Origin: Oscillospiraceae bacterium
GTDB lineage: Bacteria; Bacillota_A; Clostridia; Oscillospirales; Oscillospiraceae
Assembly: GCA_015068175.1 (NCBI GenBank)
Contig: SVLA01000081.1
Coordinates: forward strand, 1-9,229
DNA: 9,229 nt
Reading direction: 5' to 3'
Shown: positions 1 to 5,560 of the stretch, piece after piece
How positions within the stretch are numbered: position 1 is the stretch's first letter
Layout: each line of letters starts with the position of its first letter
The notes under the pieces: generated by a model
What the model saw: the letters and a program-made list of their open reading frames with translations, nothing else
What the model was told of the DNA's origin: nothing
Database searches by the model: none
Translations under genes and position numbers: made by a program

Positions 1-70
1 CCTCAGATTAAGTGCGCTGTTTTTTCGAATTTTGAGATGCTTTTTCCACAACTTCGTTGCTGCAAAGAAA

Positions 71-123
71 AAGAAAGAGGTGCTGCCTCTTATGATCCTG
101 TAAAATCATTTTGAGACAGCACC
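71..123 (-). terminator. Rho-independent terminator of the znuACB-trmO operon
   Basis: Just downstream of the trmO stop on the minus strand, the segments 79-89 and 113-123 form 11-bp arms (GGTGCTGCCTC against GAGACAGCACC). An inner ATGAT/ATCAT stem lies at 92-96 and 105-109. The one outer mismatch (86/116) is C-A in plus-strand RNA but a G-U pair in minus-strand RNA, which fits use on the minus strand. The transcript then runs into a T-rich tract (complement of 61-78). The stem is long and its CTGTCTCA-type arm resembles some insertion sequence ends, so an IS remnant acting as terminator is possible. Positions 1-70 beyond it show no supportable gene. Confidence 0.75.
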
Positions 124-128
124 ATTTG

Positions 129-815
129 TTAGCTTTTCTCCACATCCAGAACGGTGAGGACCTCGTCCCGGACCCGGAAACGGATGTTGTACCCGGCAAA
201 ATCCAGGCCGTAGATCCGCTCCGGATCCCGCTGATAGCTGGGCCGGGGGTCATGGCTCAGGACGCCTATAGCCGCAGGCCGTTTGTCCTCCGGCAGTTTT
301 TCCAGCAGGGCAGGGGGGAATTCCACCTGCAGCAGGAATTGGCCGGCCTTGTCCGTGAAACCGCCGGTGGCCTCCGGGTGGCAATCGCCATAGGGAATGT
401 AGGGTTTGATGTCGAAAATGGGGGTGCCGTCCATCAGGTCTGCGCCGCCCACATGAAGCACGGTGCCATATTCTGCCGTATGCTCCACCCCCAGCAGCTT
501 TACGCTGGAAAGGCCCAGATTGTTGGGCCGGAAGGGGGAACGGGTGGCAAAGACCCCCATCCGGGTGTTGCCCCCCAGCCGGGGCGGCCGCACCGTGGGG
601 GACCAGCCGGTCCGCACCGCTTCGGAAAATTGCCAGATGATCCACAGATGGGAAAAATCCTCAATGCCCCGCAGAGCATCGGGATTTCGGAATTCCGGCT
701 CAAAGACAATGGTGGACCGCAGTTCTTCCACCAGGCCCGATTGCCGGGGAATGCCGAATTTGGTGGAAAAATCGGAATGCATCCGGGCAATGATCTGAAT
801 ATTGACGTTTTCCAT
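129..815 (-). CDS. trmO: tRNA (N6-threonylcarbamoyladenosine37-N6)-methyltransferase TrmO (TsaA/YaeB family)
   Basis: The 228-aa protein is recognisable as the TsaA/YaeB (UPF0066) family. Motifs include GIPRQ (21-25), FSHLWIIW (54-61), RPPRLGG (76-82), GVFATRSPFRPNNLGLS (87-103) and DLMDGTPIFDIKPYIPY (126-142). Characterised members use SAM to methylate the N6 of t6A at position 37 of tRNA-Thr, giving m6t6A, which modestly improves decoding. TrmO is a beta-barrel enzyme unrelated to Rossmann or SPOUT methyltransferases. I chose the ATG at 813-815 because it follows the znuB stop (817-819) by one base; the longer frame starting at 854 would run into znuB. With that spacing translation is probably coupled to znuB. 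The length is normal for members with the C-terminal extension, and nothing is truncated. Confidence 0.9.
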   Translation of the reverse strand: MENVNIQIIARMHSDFSTKFGIPRQSGLVEELRSTIVFEPEFRNPDALRGIEDFSHLWIIWQFSEAVRTGWSPTVRPPRLGGNTRMGVFATRSPFRPNNLGLSSVKLLGVEHTAEYGTVLHVGGADLMDGTPIFDIKPYIPYGDCHPEATGGFTDKAGQFLLQVEFPPALLEKLPEDKRPAAIGVLSHDPRPSYQRDPERIYGLDFAGYNIRFRVRDEVLTVLDVEKS

Positions 816-816
816 C

Positions 817-1656
817 TCAACCACGACCTTTCCGCAGACAGAAGGACACGGCAAAGATCAGCGCCAGAGCCAGGCTGATGGCCGCGCCGGCGGAATTGCC
901 CAGATAATAGGATACACTCAGGCCGCCGATGCCGGCAGCCAGGGCAAACAGAATGGAAAAACCGTGGTACTGTTGCAGATTCCGGGCCACGTTCCGGGCG
1001 GAAGCCGCCGGCAGGATCAGCAGGGAATTGAGGATCAGCAGGCCCACGCTGGAAATGGTCAGGGTCACCACCACGGCGATAGCCACGGTGAACAGGGTCT
1101 GGCTGAGGCCCACGGGGATGCCCCGGGAGGAAGCGAGCTGAGGATGGATGGCCGTCAGGGTCAGCCGGTTGCTGCAAAAGATCCAAAATACCGCCACCGC
1201 CGCCAGCACCAGGGCCAGCAGGCCGATCTCCCCGGGGGTGATGGAGAGAATATCGCCGATGAGGTATTTATTGTACTTGGTGAAACTGCCGCCGCCCAGG
1301 GTGGCTGCAAAAATGCCCAGGGCCACCGCGGCGCTGGAAAAGACGCCGATGAGGGTATCCGCCGCCTGGTTGGACCGGCTGCGGACCCAGGAAAACAGCA
1401 GGGCAAATACCACGCTGAAGATCACCGCCGCCCCAATGGGCATACTCATGCCGCAAAGGCAGCCGATGGCGATGCCCGTGAAGGCCGAATGGCCCAGGGC
1501 ATCGGAAAAGAAGCTCATGCGGCCGGTGACGATCATGGTGGAAAGAAGGCCGAACAGCGGGGCCATCAGCACCACCGCCAGGAAGGCGTTCCGCATGAAA
1601 TCCCATTGCAGCATTTCCAGGGGGAGGATCTCACAAAGCGCGTACCAGATACTCAT
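817..1656 (-). CDS. znuB: Zinc/manganese ABC transporter permease (ABC-3 family)
   Basis: This is a 279-aa integral membrane protein with about eight hydrophobic segments (around residues 22-44, 54-70, 74-90, 103-121, 142-161, 186-208, 210-222 and 235-275). The family signature SDALGHSAFTGIAIG lies at 51-65, and GLLILNSLLILPAASAR (205-221) is the conserved segment thought to contact the ATPase. ABC-3 permeases dimerise and take Zn2+, Mn2+ or Fe2+ from a lipoprotein for import. The start codon overlaps the znuC stop by four bases (ATGA, 1653-1656) and is preceded by GGAGGAGGT. Metal choice cannot be read from the permease; zinc is preferred because of the His-rich partner protein. Length and motifs are complete. 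Confidence 0.92.
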   Translation of the reverse strand: MSIWYALCEILPLEMLQWDFMRNAFLAVVLMAPLFGLLSTMIVTGRMSFFSDALGHSAFTGIAIGCLCGMSMPIGAAVIFSVVFALLFSWVRSRSNQAADTLIGVFSSAAVALGIFAATLGGGSFTKYNKYLIGDILSITPGEIGLLALVLAAVAVFWIFCSNRLTLTAIHPQLASSRGIPVGLSQTLFTVAIAVVVTLTISSVGLLILNSLLILPAASARNVARNLQQYHGFSILFALAAGIGGLSVSYYLGNSAGAAISLALALIFAVSFCLRKGRG

Positions 1657-2408
1657 TTTGCCCCACCTCCTCCGTAATGGAATACCTGCCGGAATTCTTC
1701 CGAAGCCAGCACTTCCGCCGGAGTGCCCAGTTTCAGCACCCGGTGGTCAATGAGGGCCACCTGGTCGGCGTACTTTTCCAGCATGGAAAAATCGTGAGTG
1801 GTCATCAGCACCGAAAGATCGTAGGTGTTGCGGATCTCGTCCAGCATGTCCATCAGACCGGTCTGACCTTCCACGTCCACGCCGGACAGCGGCTCGTCCA
1901 GGATCAGAAGGTTGGGTATGGGTTCCAGGGCCAACGCCAGCAGTACCCGCTGCAGCTCACCGCCGGAGAGGGTGCCCACACGCTTGTGCATCAGTTCCCG
2001 GCCGTGGACCCGGTCCAGACATTCCAGGACCTTGGCCTCCATGGCTTTGGAATGGCCGAAAAAGGCCGGCCGCCGGCTCATACAGCAGGCGAACAGATCC
2101 GCCACCGACACCGGATCGCCGGGATCGAAGGCCGGACTCTGGGGTACATAGCCGATCTTCGGCTTCTGTCCCCGCTGGCCGGGGGTGGAAAAGACGATGG
2201 TGCCTTCGTGATCCTGCTGGCCCAAAATGGCCTTGATAAAGGTGCTTTTTCCTGCGCCGTTGGGACCGATGAGGGCCATCAGTTCGCCGCAATGGATGTG
2301 CAGATTCACGTCCTCCAGGATCCGGTCCTGGCCGATCTGCACCCGCAGATTTTTGACTTGCAGGCAGCAGGAGTCGCCGCAATTCATGCCGTGAAGGGAT
2401 GTTCTCAT
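1653..2408 (-). CDS. znuC: Zinc/manganese ABC transporter ATP-binding protein
   Basis: This 251-aa ABC ATPase has all the catalytic motifs: Walker A GPNGAGKST (48-56), Q-loop VPQSP (88-92), signature LSGGE (147-151), Walker B LLILDEP (167-173), D-loop SGVD (175-178) and switch His in TTHD (H205). It should hydrolyse ATP on the cytoplasmic face of the membrane to power metal import through the permease. A strong AGGAGG seven bases before the ATG at 2408 supports this start over the internal Met8. About 15 residues with three cysteines precede the usual domain start; their role is unclear. It overlaps znuA by four bases (2405-2408) and znuB by four (1653-1656), so the three genes are probably translationally coupled. 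Confidence 0.94.
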   Translation of the reverse strand: MRTSLHGMNCGDSCCLQVKNLRVQIGQDRILEDVNLHIHCGELMALIGPNGAGKSTFIKAILGQQDHEGTIVFSTPGQRGQKPKIGYVPQSPAFDPGDPVSVADLFACCMSRRPAFFGHSKAMEAKVLECLDRVHGRELMHKRVGTLSGGELQRVLLALALEPIPNLLILDEPLSGVDVEGQTGLMDMLDEIRNTYDLSVLMTTHDFSMLEKYADQVALIDHRVLKLGTPAEVLASEEFRQVFHYGGGGAK

Positions 2409-3271
2409 TTCAGCGCCTCCTTTAAGGTGTCGATGTTGTGATACATGGCCTCCAACCAGCTTTCGCCGGCCATGGCCATATCCAGGGTGTAGACCGCAGC
2501 GCCGGTCTCGGCGGCGATGATGCCGGCGGCGGAACCGCTGCCGTTTGTTTCTGTAAAAAAGGCGTTCATACCGTGATCACGGACAATGCCGATGATCTCC
2601 TTCAGCTCGGCGGCGCTGGCCTCCGCGCCGGCCTCTTCCTCGATAGCCTTGACAATGGTCAGGTTGTAAGCCTCTGCCAAATAGCCGAATCCGTCATGAA
2701 ATGTTACCAGTTCCCGGGTGGAGAGGGTTTCCAACTGCGTCTGGCCGTAGGCTTCCAATTCGTCGATGTCCCGGTGCAGCTTTGCCAGATTTTCTTCAAA
2801 AACAGCCCGGTGCGCCGGGTATTGGGCCGCCAGTCCGGCGCAGATATTGGCAGCCATGATCCGGGCGTTGGCCGGAGAGAGCCAGATGTGGGCGTCAGCC
2901 TCATGGTGATGGTGGTCTTCGTGCCCGTGTTCGTGACAGCTTTCCAGCAGTTCAATGCCCTGGGATGCATCCAGGACGGTTTTGCCCTCCAGCACTTCTG
3001 CCATGAAATCCTCCAGGCCGGCGCCGGAAATGACGATACATTGGGCCGCTTCCGCCGCCCGGACCTGACCTACATTCAGGGAATAATCGTGGAGGCAGGA
3101 TACGCTTTCGGTCACCAACCGGGCAACGGTGAGGCCGGTGCCTTCGCACAGCCGGAGGGTGAATTCGTAGACCGGCAATGTGGTGGCGGCAATGTCCGCC
3201 GGCGGCTGGGCGGCGGTGCAACTGCAGAGCAATATGACTATAAGCCCCAAAAGGGCAAGGAATTTTTTCAT
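2405..3271 (-). CDS. znuA: Zinc-binding lipoprotein of ABC transporter (ZnuA/AdcA-like)
   Basis: The 288-aa substrate-binding protein belongs to the cluster A-I (ZnuA/PsaA) family. It has a lipoprotein signal peptide with lipobox LCSC (15-18), so Cys18 should be lipidated and the protein held on the outer face of the membrane. Candidate metal ligands are His61 (CLHDY), His128 (DAHIWLSP), His192 (FHDGFGYL) and Asp264 (YTLDMA). A His-rich loop at 113-123 (HEHGHEDHHHH) is typical of zinc rather than manganese proteins. I prefer the ATG at 3269-3271: AAGGATGG lies just upstream, and MKK starts a normal signal peptide. ATG 3278-3280 is a weaker alternative. The frame stays open to 3391, but that part is repeat E1 and is not considered coding. 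It is the first gene of the operon; no Zur-type regulator gene is present. Confidence 0.92.
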   Translation of the reverse strand: MKKFLALLGLIVILLCSCTAAQPPADIAATTLPVYEFTLRLCEGTGLTVARLVTESVSCLHDYSLNVGQVRAAEAAQCIVISGAGLEDFMAEVLEGKTVLDASQGIELLESCHEHGHEDHHHHEADAHIWLSPANARIMAANICAGLAAQYPAHRAVFEENLAKLHRDIDELEAYGQTQLETLSTRELVTFHDGFGYLAEAYNLTIVKAIEEEAGAEASAAELKEIIGIVRDHGMNAFFTETNGSGSAAGIIAAETGAAVYTLDMAMAGESWLEAMYHNIDTLKEALK

Positions 3272-3294
3272 ACGGTCCATCCTTTGCGGTAAGA

Positions 3295-3430
3295 TAAATT
3301 GTTGTTTAGGAGAACAAGCCCGCGTAGAGGCGACCCTTGCGGTCGCCCTAAATGCGAGATCTTTTGCGCCTTCGGCGAAGGGCGACCGCAAGGGTCGCCC
3401 CTACGCGATGACTGCATAAACAACAATTTA
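3295..3430. repeat. E1: 136-bp element with 14-bp terminal inverted repeats and a GCGACC hairpin core
   Basis: The ends are TAAATTGTTGTTTA (3295-3308) and its exact reverse complement (3417-3430). The core has 29-bp inverted arms at 3321-3349 and 3379-3407 with one mismatch (3328/3400), and a small CGCC-TTC-GGCG hairpin (3367-3377) in the loop. That mismatch becomes a G-U pair in minus-strand RNA, the sense of znuA. The element lies 23 bp upstream of the znuA start and is probably transcribed in its leader. The core resembles GGGCGACCGCAAGGGTCGCCC-type repeats scattered in gut Clostridia (from memory). It has no coding capacity of its own. Confidence 0.9.
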
Positions 3431-3437
3431 CATTATC

Positions 3438-3456
3438 ATCATACCACATCTGTCAA
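3438..3456 (-). promoter_or_regulatory. Candidate promoter region of the znuACB-trmO operon
   Basis: On the minus strand TGGTATGAT (3446-3438) is a good extended -10 box with -10 TATGAT. A perfect TTGACA (3456-3451) lies only 7 bp upstream, too close to act as its -35. With a 15-17 bp spacer, TTGACA would instead pair with poor -10 boxes at the edge of E1. Either way the start point would fall at about 3415-3432, at or just inside the right end of E1, so the whole element would be in the leader. I see no convincing Zur palindrome. Confidence 0.5.
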
Positions 3457-3489
3457 GAAAAAAGAAGCGGCTGCAAAATTCGCAGCCGC
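3453..3489 (-). terminator. Rho-independent terminator of the 76-aa orphan gene
   Basis: Perfect 8-bp GC-rich arms (GCGGCTGC 3467-3474, GCAGCCGC 3482-3489) enclose a 7-base loop. On the minus strand the hairpin is followed by TTCTTTTTTCTT (complement of 3455-3466). It starts 14 bp past the stop of the small gene and its T-tract abuts the TTGACA ahead of znuA, so it separates the two units. Confidence 0.88.
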
Positions 3490-3503
3490 ATGCAGATGTA
3501 CGA

Positions 3504-3734
3504 TCAATGGTTCTCAATCCACTCGTTGACCTTGGTCTTGGCCAGGCGGATGATGTCCTCGGTGGGATAGGGAGAGGCTTCGCCGCCGCCGACATGCAGG
3601 AAATACAGGCCGCCGGGGGTCTGGTACAGATCCTCTTCGTAACCGGCAGGATCACCATAAGCGCCAACAATGTGCTTCTTGATCAGAGTAGCGGTCTCGG
3701 TGTCATACTCTTTCTTGCAAATGATCTTCTTCAT
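3504..3734 (-). CDS. Small conserved-type hypothetical protein, 76 aa
   Basis: The protein starts MKKIICKKEYDTETATLIKK, contains a Gly-rich centre (YQTPGGLYFLHVGGGEAS, about 37-54) and ends with a predicted amphipathic helix (EDIIRLAKTKVNEWIENH). It has no signal peptide or membrane segment. The pattern (KKxYDTETA, then LYxTxxGxYFLHxxGG, then a helix) resembles small uncharacterised proteins of Firmicutes that I recall from chromosomes and mobile elements; no function is known to me. The start at 3732-3734 is set by AGGAGG eight bases upstream; the frame continues to 3761 without a comparable site. Reality is supported by a TATAAT promoter (3769-3796) and a strong terminator (3453-3489), making a monocistronic unit. 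It is not obviously linked to the zinc operon downstream. Confidence 0.82.
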   Translation of the reverse strand: MKKIICKKEYDTETATLIKKHIVGAYGDPAGYEEDLYQTPGGLYFLHVGGGEASPYPTEDIIRLAKTKVNEWIENH

Positions 3735-3768
3735 CAGATGGACCTCCTTTCGCGCAGACAATGGCTGT

Positions 3769-3796
3769 ATTATACATCTTTCTGTTTAAAAATCAA
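3769..3796 (-). promoter_or_regulatory. Promoter of the 76-aa orphan gene
   Basis: On the minus strand a consensus -10 TATAAT (3774-3769) follows a -35 TTGATT (3796-3791) with a 16-bp spacer. The predicted start point is near 3762, leaving a leader of about 28 nt that contains AGGAGG ahead of the ATG at 3734. Confidence 0.65.
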
Positions 3797-3818
3797 GTAA
3801 AATTTCGGGAAAAGACCA

Positions 3819-3837
3819 ACTATTTCAGTAAAATAGT
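3819..3837. promoter_or_regulatory. AT-rich inverted repeat, possible operator
   Basis: ACTATTT (3819-3825) and AAATAGT (3831-3837) are exact 7-bp inverted arms around CAGTA. The repeat lies 23 bp upstream of the -35 of the orphan gene and about 70 bp upstream of the -35 of the divergent acetyltransferase gene, a suitable place for a shared regulator site. Chance in AT-rich sequence cannot be excluded. Confidence 0.25.
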
Positions 3838-3907
3838 ACGGTTTGTAAAGTTCATCGCAGGATAACAGCCGTGTTCCTTGTAAAAGATGCACAAAGAATA
3901 ATTCTTC

Positions 3908-3936
3908 TTGTCAATGGACGGGGGATATGTTATCCT
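3908..3936 (+). promoter_or_regulatory. Candidate promoter of the acetyltransferase-membrane peptide pair
   Basis: TTGTCA (3908-3913) and TATCCT (3931-3936) are separated by exactly 17 bp and lie 20 bp before the start codon at 3956. AGGAG (3943-3947) follows. The -10 matches only four of six positions, so this is a moderate call. Confidence 0.5.
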
Positions 3937-3955
3937 TGAAACAGGAGTTGATCAC

Positions 3956-4594
3956 ATGAAAGATATCCCAGTTTTCGACACAGAACATGGCGTGGCCAGT
4001 TTATTTTTGCGCGAGATCCCCTATCGGGGCCGGGCCCACATTAAAATACAGTCCTCTCAGGACCCGGAAAAACTGCTGGAAGAATGCGTCGCTTTTTGCC
4101 GGATGTGCGGTGCGGAGTGGATCGATGCCGCCGGCCATCCCTTCCTGGAAAAATATCCCCGCCTGGCCACCCTCTGTGCCATGCAGCGCCCTCTGGAGGG
4201 CCTGGCTCAAACCGACGCCTGCCTTTTCCCGGTGACGGAGGACAATGTGCAGACCTGGCTGGAGATCTGCAACCAGCGCATGGCCGAAGTGCCCAACGCC
4301 GCCTATATGGACAGCGCCGCCGGCCGGGACTTGCTGAAATCCGGCGACGGTTATTTTGTCCACCGGGACGGAAAGCTCCTGGGCATCGGCAAGGCCGCCG
4401 GAGATTTTATCGACACCGTCATCGCCGTGGAGAAAGGCATGGGGGAAACGGTAGTCCTGGCGCTGTGCAGTATGCTGACGGAGGATACGGCGCGCCTCAT
4501 GGTGGCGGAGGAAAACACCCGGGCCGTCCGGCTCTATGAGCGGATGGGGTTCATCAAAGTGAAAGAACTTTCCCGATGGTATCGGGTATTATAA
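3956..4594 (+). CDS. GNAT-family N-acetyltransferase (putative)
   Basis: The 212-aa protein has a weakly conserved N-terminal half and a C-terminal GNAT-like region. VIAVEKGMGETVVLALCSML (155-174) matches motif A, with EKGMGE in the place of the acetyl-CoA pyrophosphate loop Q/RxxGxG/A. ARLMVAEENTRAVRLYERMGF (179-199) matches motif B, the usual ending of GNAT domains (N..A..LY...GF). The domain should transfer an acetyl group from acetyl-CoA to an amine; the substrate is unknown. The N-terminal half may be a degenerate second GNAT-like fold. ATG 3956 has AGGAG eight bases upstream; a longer TTG-start frame from 3908 overlaps the promoter and is rejected. The next gene follows after 12 bp, with its ribosome binding site overlapping this stop codon, so the two are probably co-expressed. 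Confidence 0.78.
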   Translation: MKDIPVFDTEHGVASLFLREIPYRGRAHIKIQSSQDPEKLLEECVAFCRMCGAEWIDAAGHPFLEKYPRLATLCAMQRPLEGLAQTDACLFPVTEDNVQTWLEICNQRMAEVPNAAYMDSAAGRDLLKSGDGYFVHRDGKLLGIGKAAGDFIDTVIAVEKGMGETVVLALCSMLTEDTARLMVAEENTRAVRLYERMGFIKVKELSRWYRVL

Positions 4595-4606
4595 GGAGGC
4601 GGGTAT

Positions 4607-4876
4607 ATGGAAGATCTCTATCTTTACCTGGCCATGCTGGCGTTGCTGGTGACCCAGGCGGGGTGCTTGTTTGCGAAAAAAGTCTGGATCCGGCTGATCC
4701 CCACCTTGATCAATGTGGCGCTGATGGTCTTTTGCGTCGTGATGTATGCTCTCAGCGGCTGGACCAACTGGGGGTATCTGATATTGCTGCTTCTGCTGTT
4801 TTGGCTGCTGGTGGCTATGGGTATTCTGTGGCTCATCTACGGCATCGTCCGCAAGGTACGAAAACAAGGAAGGTAA
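4607..4876 (+). CDS. Small three-helix membrane protein, function unknown
   Basis: This 89-aa hydrophobic protein has three likely membrane helices (about 4-23, 29-50 and 55-80) and a basic tail (RKVRKQGR), which suggests a cytoplasmic C-terminus. No catalytic motif or known family is recognised. AAGGAGG lies seven bases before the ATG and overlaps the stop of the acetyltransferase gene. The stop codon TAA (4874-4876) is the first three bases of repeat E2, so the original 3' end may have been altered when E2 arrived; the basic tail nevertheless looks like a natural end. It may serve as a membrane partner of the acetyltransferase, but this rests only on adjacency. Confidence 0.75.
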   Translation: MEDLYLYLAMLALLVTQAGCLFAKKVWIRLIPTLINVALMVFCVVMYALSGWTNWGYLILLLLLFWLLVAMGILWLIYGIVRKVRKQGR

Positions 4877-4960
4877 ATTGTTGTTTAGCTTTGTAGCAAT
4901 GGCGGCGGCCTATGGCCGCCGAGCGCCGCCCTGCGGCGCAATCTTGGCCCCCGCTTTTAA

Positions 4961-5008
4961 GAGGGGGCAGTCACGGAATGGCCCACGGCCATTCCGTGAC
5001 TGGGGGAG
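4961..5008. repeat. E2 inner module A: GAGGGGG-hairpin-GGGGGAG
   Basis: A perfect 16-bp stem (4968-4983 with 4987-5002, loop CAC) is flanked by GAGGGGG on the left and GGGGGAG on the right, which includes the last stem base. The same layout in opposite orientation recurs at 5032-5072 with a different stem. Confidence 0.8.
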
Positions 5009-5031
5009 TTCGGTATGTTGTCCGGTTTTTG

Positions 5032-5072
5032 CTCCCCCCCCCGCCCCAGTGTGCCCACTGGGGCACCCCCTC
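5032..5072. repeat. E2 inner module B: inverted counterpart with a different stem
   Basis: CTCCCCCCCCC (5032-5042), a 9-bp stem GCCCCAGTG/CACTGGGGC (5043-5051, 5056-5064) and CACCCCCTC (5064-5072) follow one another. Read on the minus strand this is GAGGGGG-hairpin-GGGGGAG, as in module A, but the stem sequence is unrelated. The outer flanks also mirror each other (CCCCCGCTTTTAAGAGGGGG at 4949-4967 against CCCCCTCATAAATGCGGGGG at 5066-5085). Confidence 0.7.
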
Positions 5073-5144
5073 ATAAATGCGGGGGGGGGGGGGGATGTTC
5101 CTATACTTGTAAACAACAATTCATCCTTTGTCAATAAAAAACAC

Positions 5145-5173
5145 TTGACAAGCCTGGATGCCTGTGCTATACT
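5145..5173 (+). promoter_or_regulatory. Strong vegetative promoter of ylxM-ffh
   Basis: A perfect TTGACA (5145-5150), a 17-bp spacer and TATACT (5168-5173) preceded by TGC give a near-consensus sigma-A promoter with extended -10. The start point should be near 5180, giving a leader of about 35 nt ahead of ylxM. It begins 21 bp after the right end of E2. Confidence 0.9.
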
Positions 5174-5214
5174 ACCGCAGGTATCAAGCAAAAAGGCTTG
5201 ACAGGAGGTTATCC

Positions 5215-5559
5215 ATGGACGCCATCGAGATCGTTCTGCTGTATGATTATTATGGTGATCTGCTCACCGACCGGCAGAAGGAATGTTTCGAGCTGCGTTA
5301 TTATCAGGACCTGTCCCTGGGGGAGATCGCCGCGGAATTGGGCATCAGCCGCCAGGGTGTGCATGAAAACCTGAGCCGGGCAGAATCGCTGCTGCGGAAT
5401 ATGGAAGCCAAAACCGGCTGTGTCAGCCGTGACCGTGCCTGCCGGAGAGCCGCAGGCACCATTCTGGAAGCGGCCAACCTGCTGCGGCAGAATGACGACC
5501 CCGCTGTGTCTGCTCTAGCAGAGAAGATCCTCTCCGCTGCCTTGAGCATGGAGGAGTAA
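5215..5559 (+). CDS. ylxM: YlxM/p13-like SRP-associated helix-turn-helix protein
   Basis: The 114-aa protein belongs to the YlxM family (UPF0122). A sigma-70 region 4-like helix-turn-helix spans about 33-57 (LSLGEIAAELGISRQGVHEN is the core). In Firmicutes this gene nearly always precedes ffh, and YlxM of streptococci has been reported to bind SRP components; its exact role is unsettled. ATG 5215 has AGGAGG at 5203-5208. A longer frame beginning at 5158 would lie inside the promoter and is rejected. The stop is one base before the ffh start, so the genes should be coupled. The C-terminal half is helical and Ala-rich, and the length is usual for the family. Confidence 0.92.
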   Translation: MDAIEIVLLYDYYGDLLTDRQKECFELRYYQDLSLGEIAAELGISRQGVHENLSRAESLLRNMEAKTGCVSRDRACRRAAGTILEAANLLRQNDDPAVSALAEKILSAALSMEE

Positions 5560-5560
5560 T

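Larger units (their letters stand above)
4874..5123. repeat. E2: 250-bp element with the same terminal repeats and a multi-hairpin core
   Basis: The left end TAAATTGTTGTTTA (4874-4887) matches the right end (5110-5123) at 13 of 14 positions (TTCA instead of TTTA). The core holds at least four hairpins: GGCGGCC/GGCCGCC (4904-4920), GCGCCGC/GCGGCGC (4923-4939), 16-bp arms at 4968-4983 and 4987-5002, and 9-bp arms at 5043-5051 and 5056-5064. It also holds a C9 run (5034-5042) and a G14 run (5081-5094). It occupies nearly all of the space between the membrane peptide and the ylxM promoter, and no gene is supportable in it. Confidence 0.88.

Noticed and set aside
1..70. Possible gene end on the minus strand at the left edge
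   Set aside because: A short open frame runs through the terminator region to a TAA at 8-10, but it has no start signal or recognisable protein.
802..2441. Long plus-strand frames (802-1677, 1677-2441) opposite znuB and znuC
   Set aside because: The compositions are low-complexity Gln/Gly/His/Ala-rich shadows; the minus-strand genes have complete family motifs and ribosome binding sites.
2438..3292. A 284-codon plus-strand frame opposite znuA
   Set aside because: It is antisense to a clear lipoprotein gene and has no motif of its own.
3272..3391. N-terminal extension of ZnuA through E1
   Set aside because: The extra residues are encoded by the repeat core and would bury the signal peptide; the ribosome binding site and MKK start support 3271.
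3431..3450. Zur or Fur box in the znuA promoter
   Set aside because: GATAATG-like AT-rich sequence is present, but no convincing palindrome can be aligned; it was not annotated.
4878..5201. Open frames through E2 on either strand
   Set aside because: They consist of translated hairpins and homopolymers and have no coding character.
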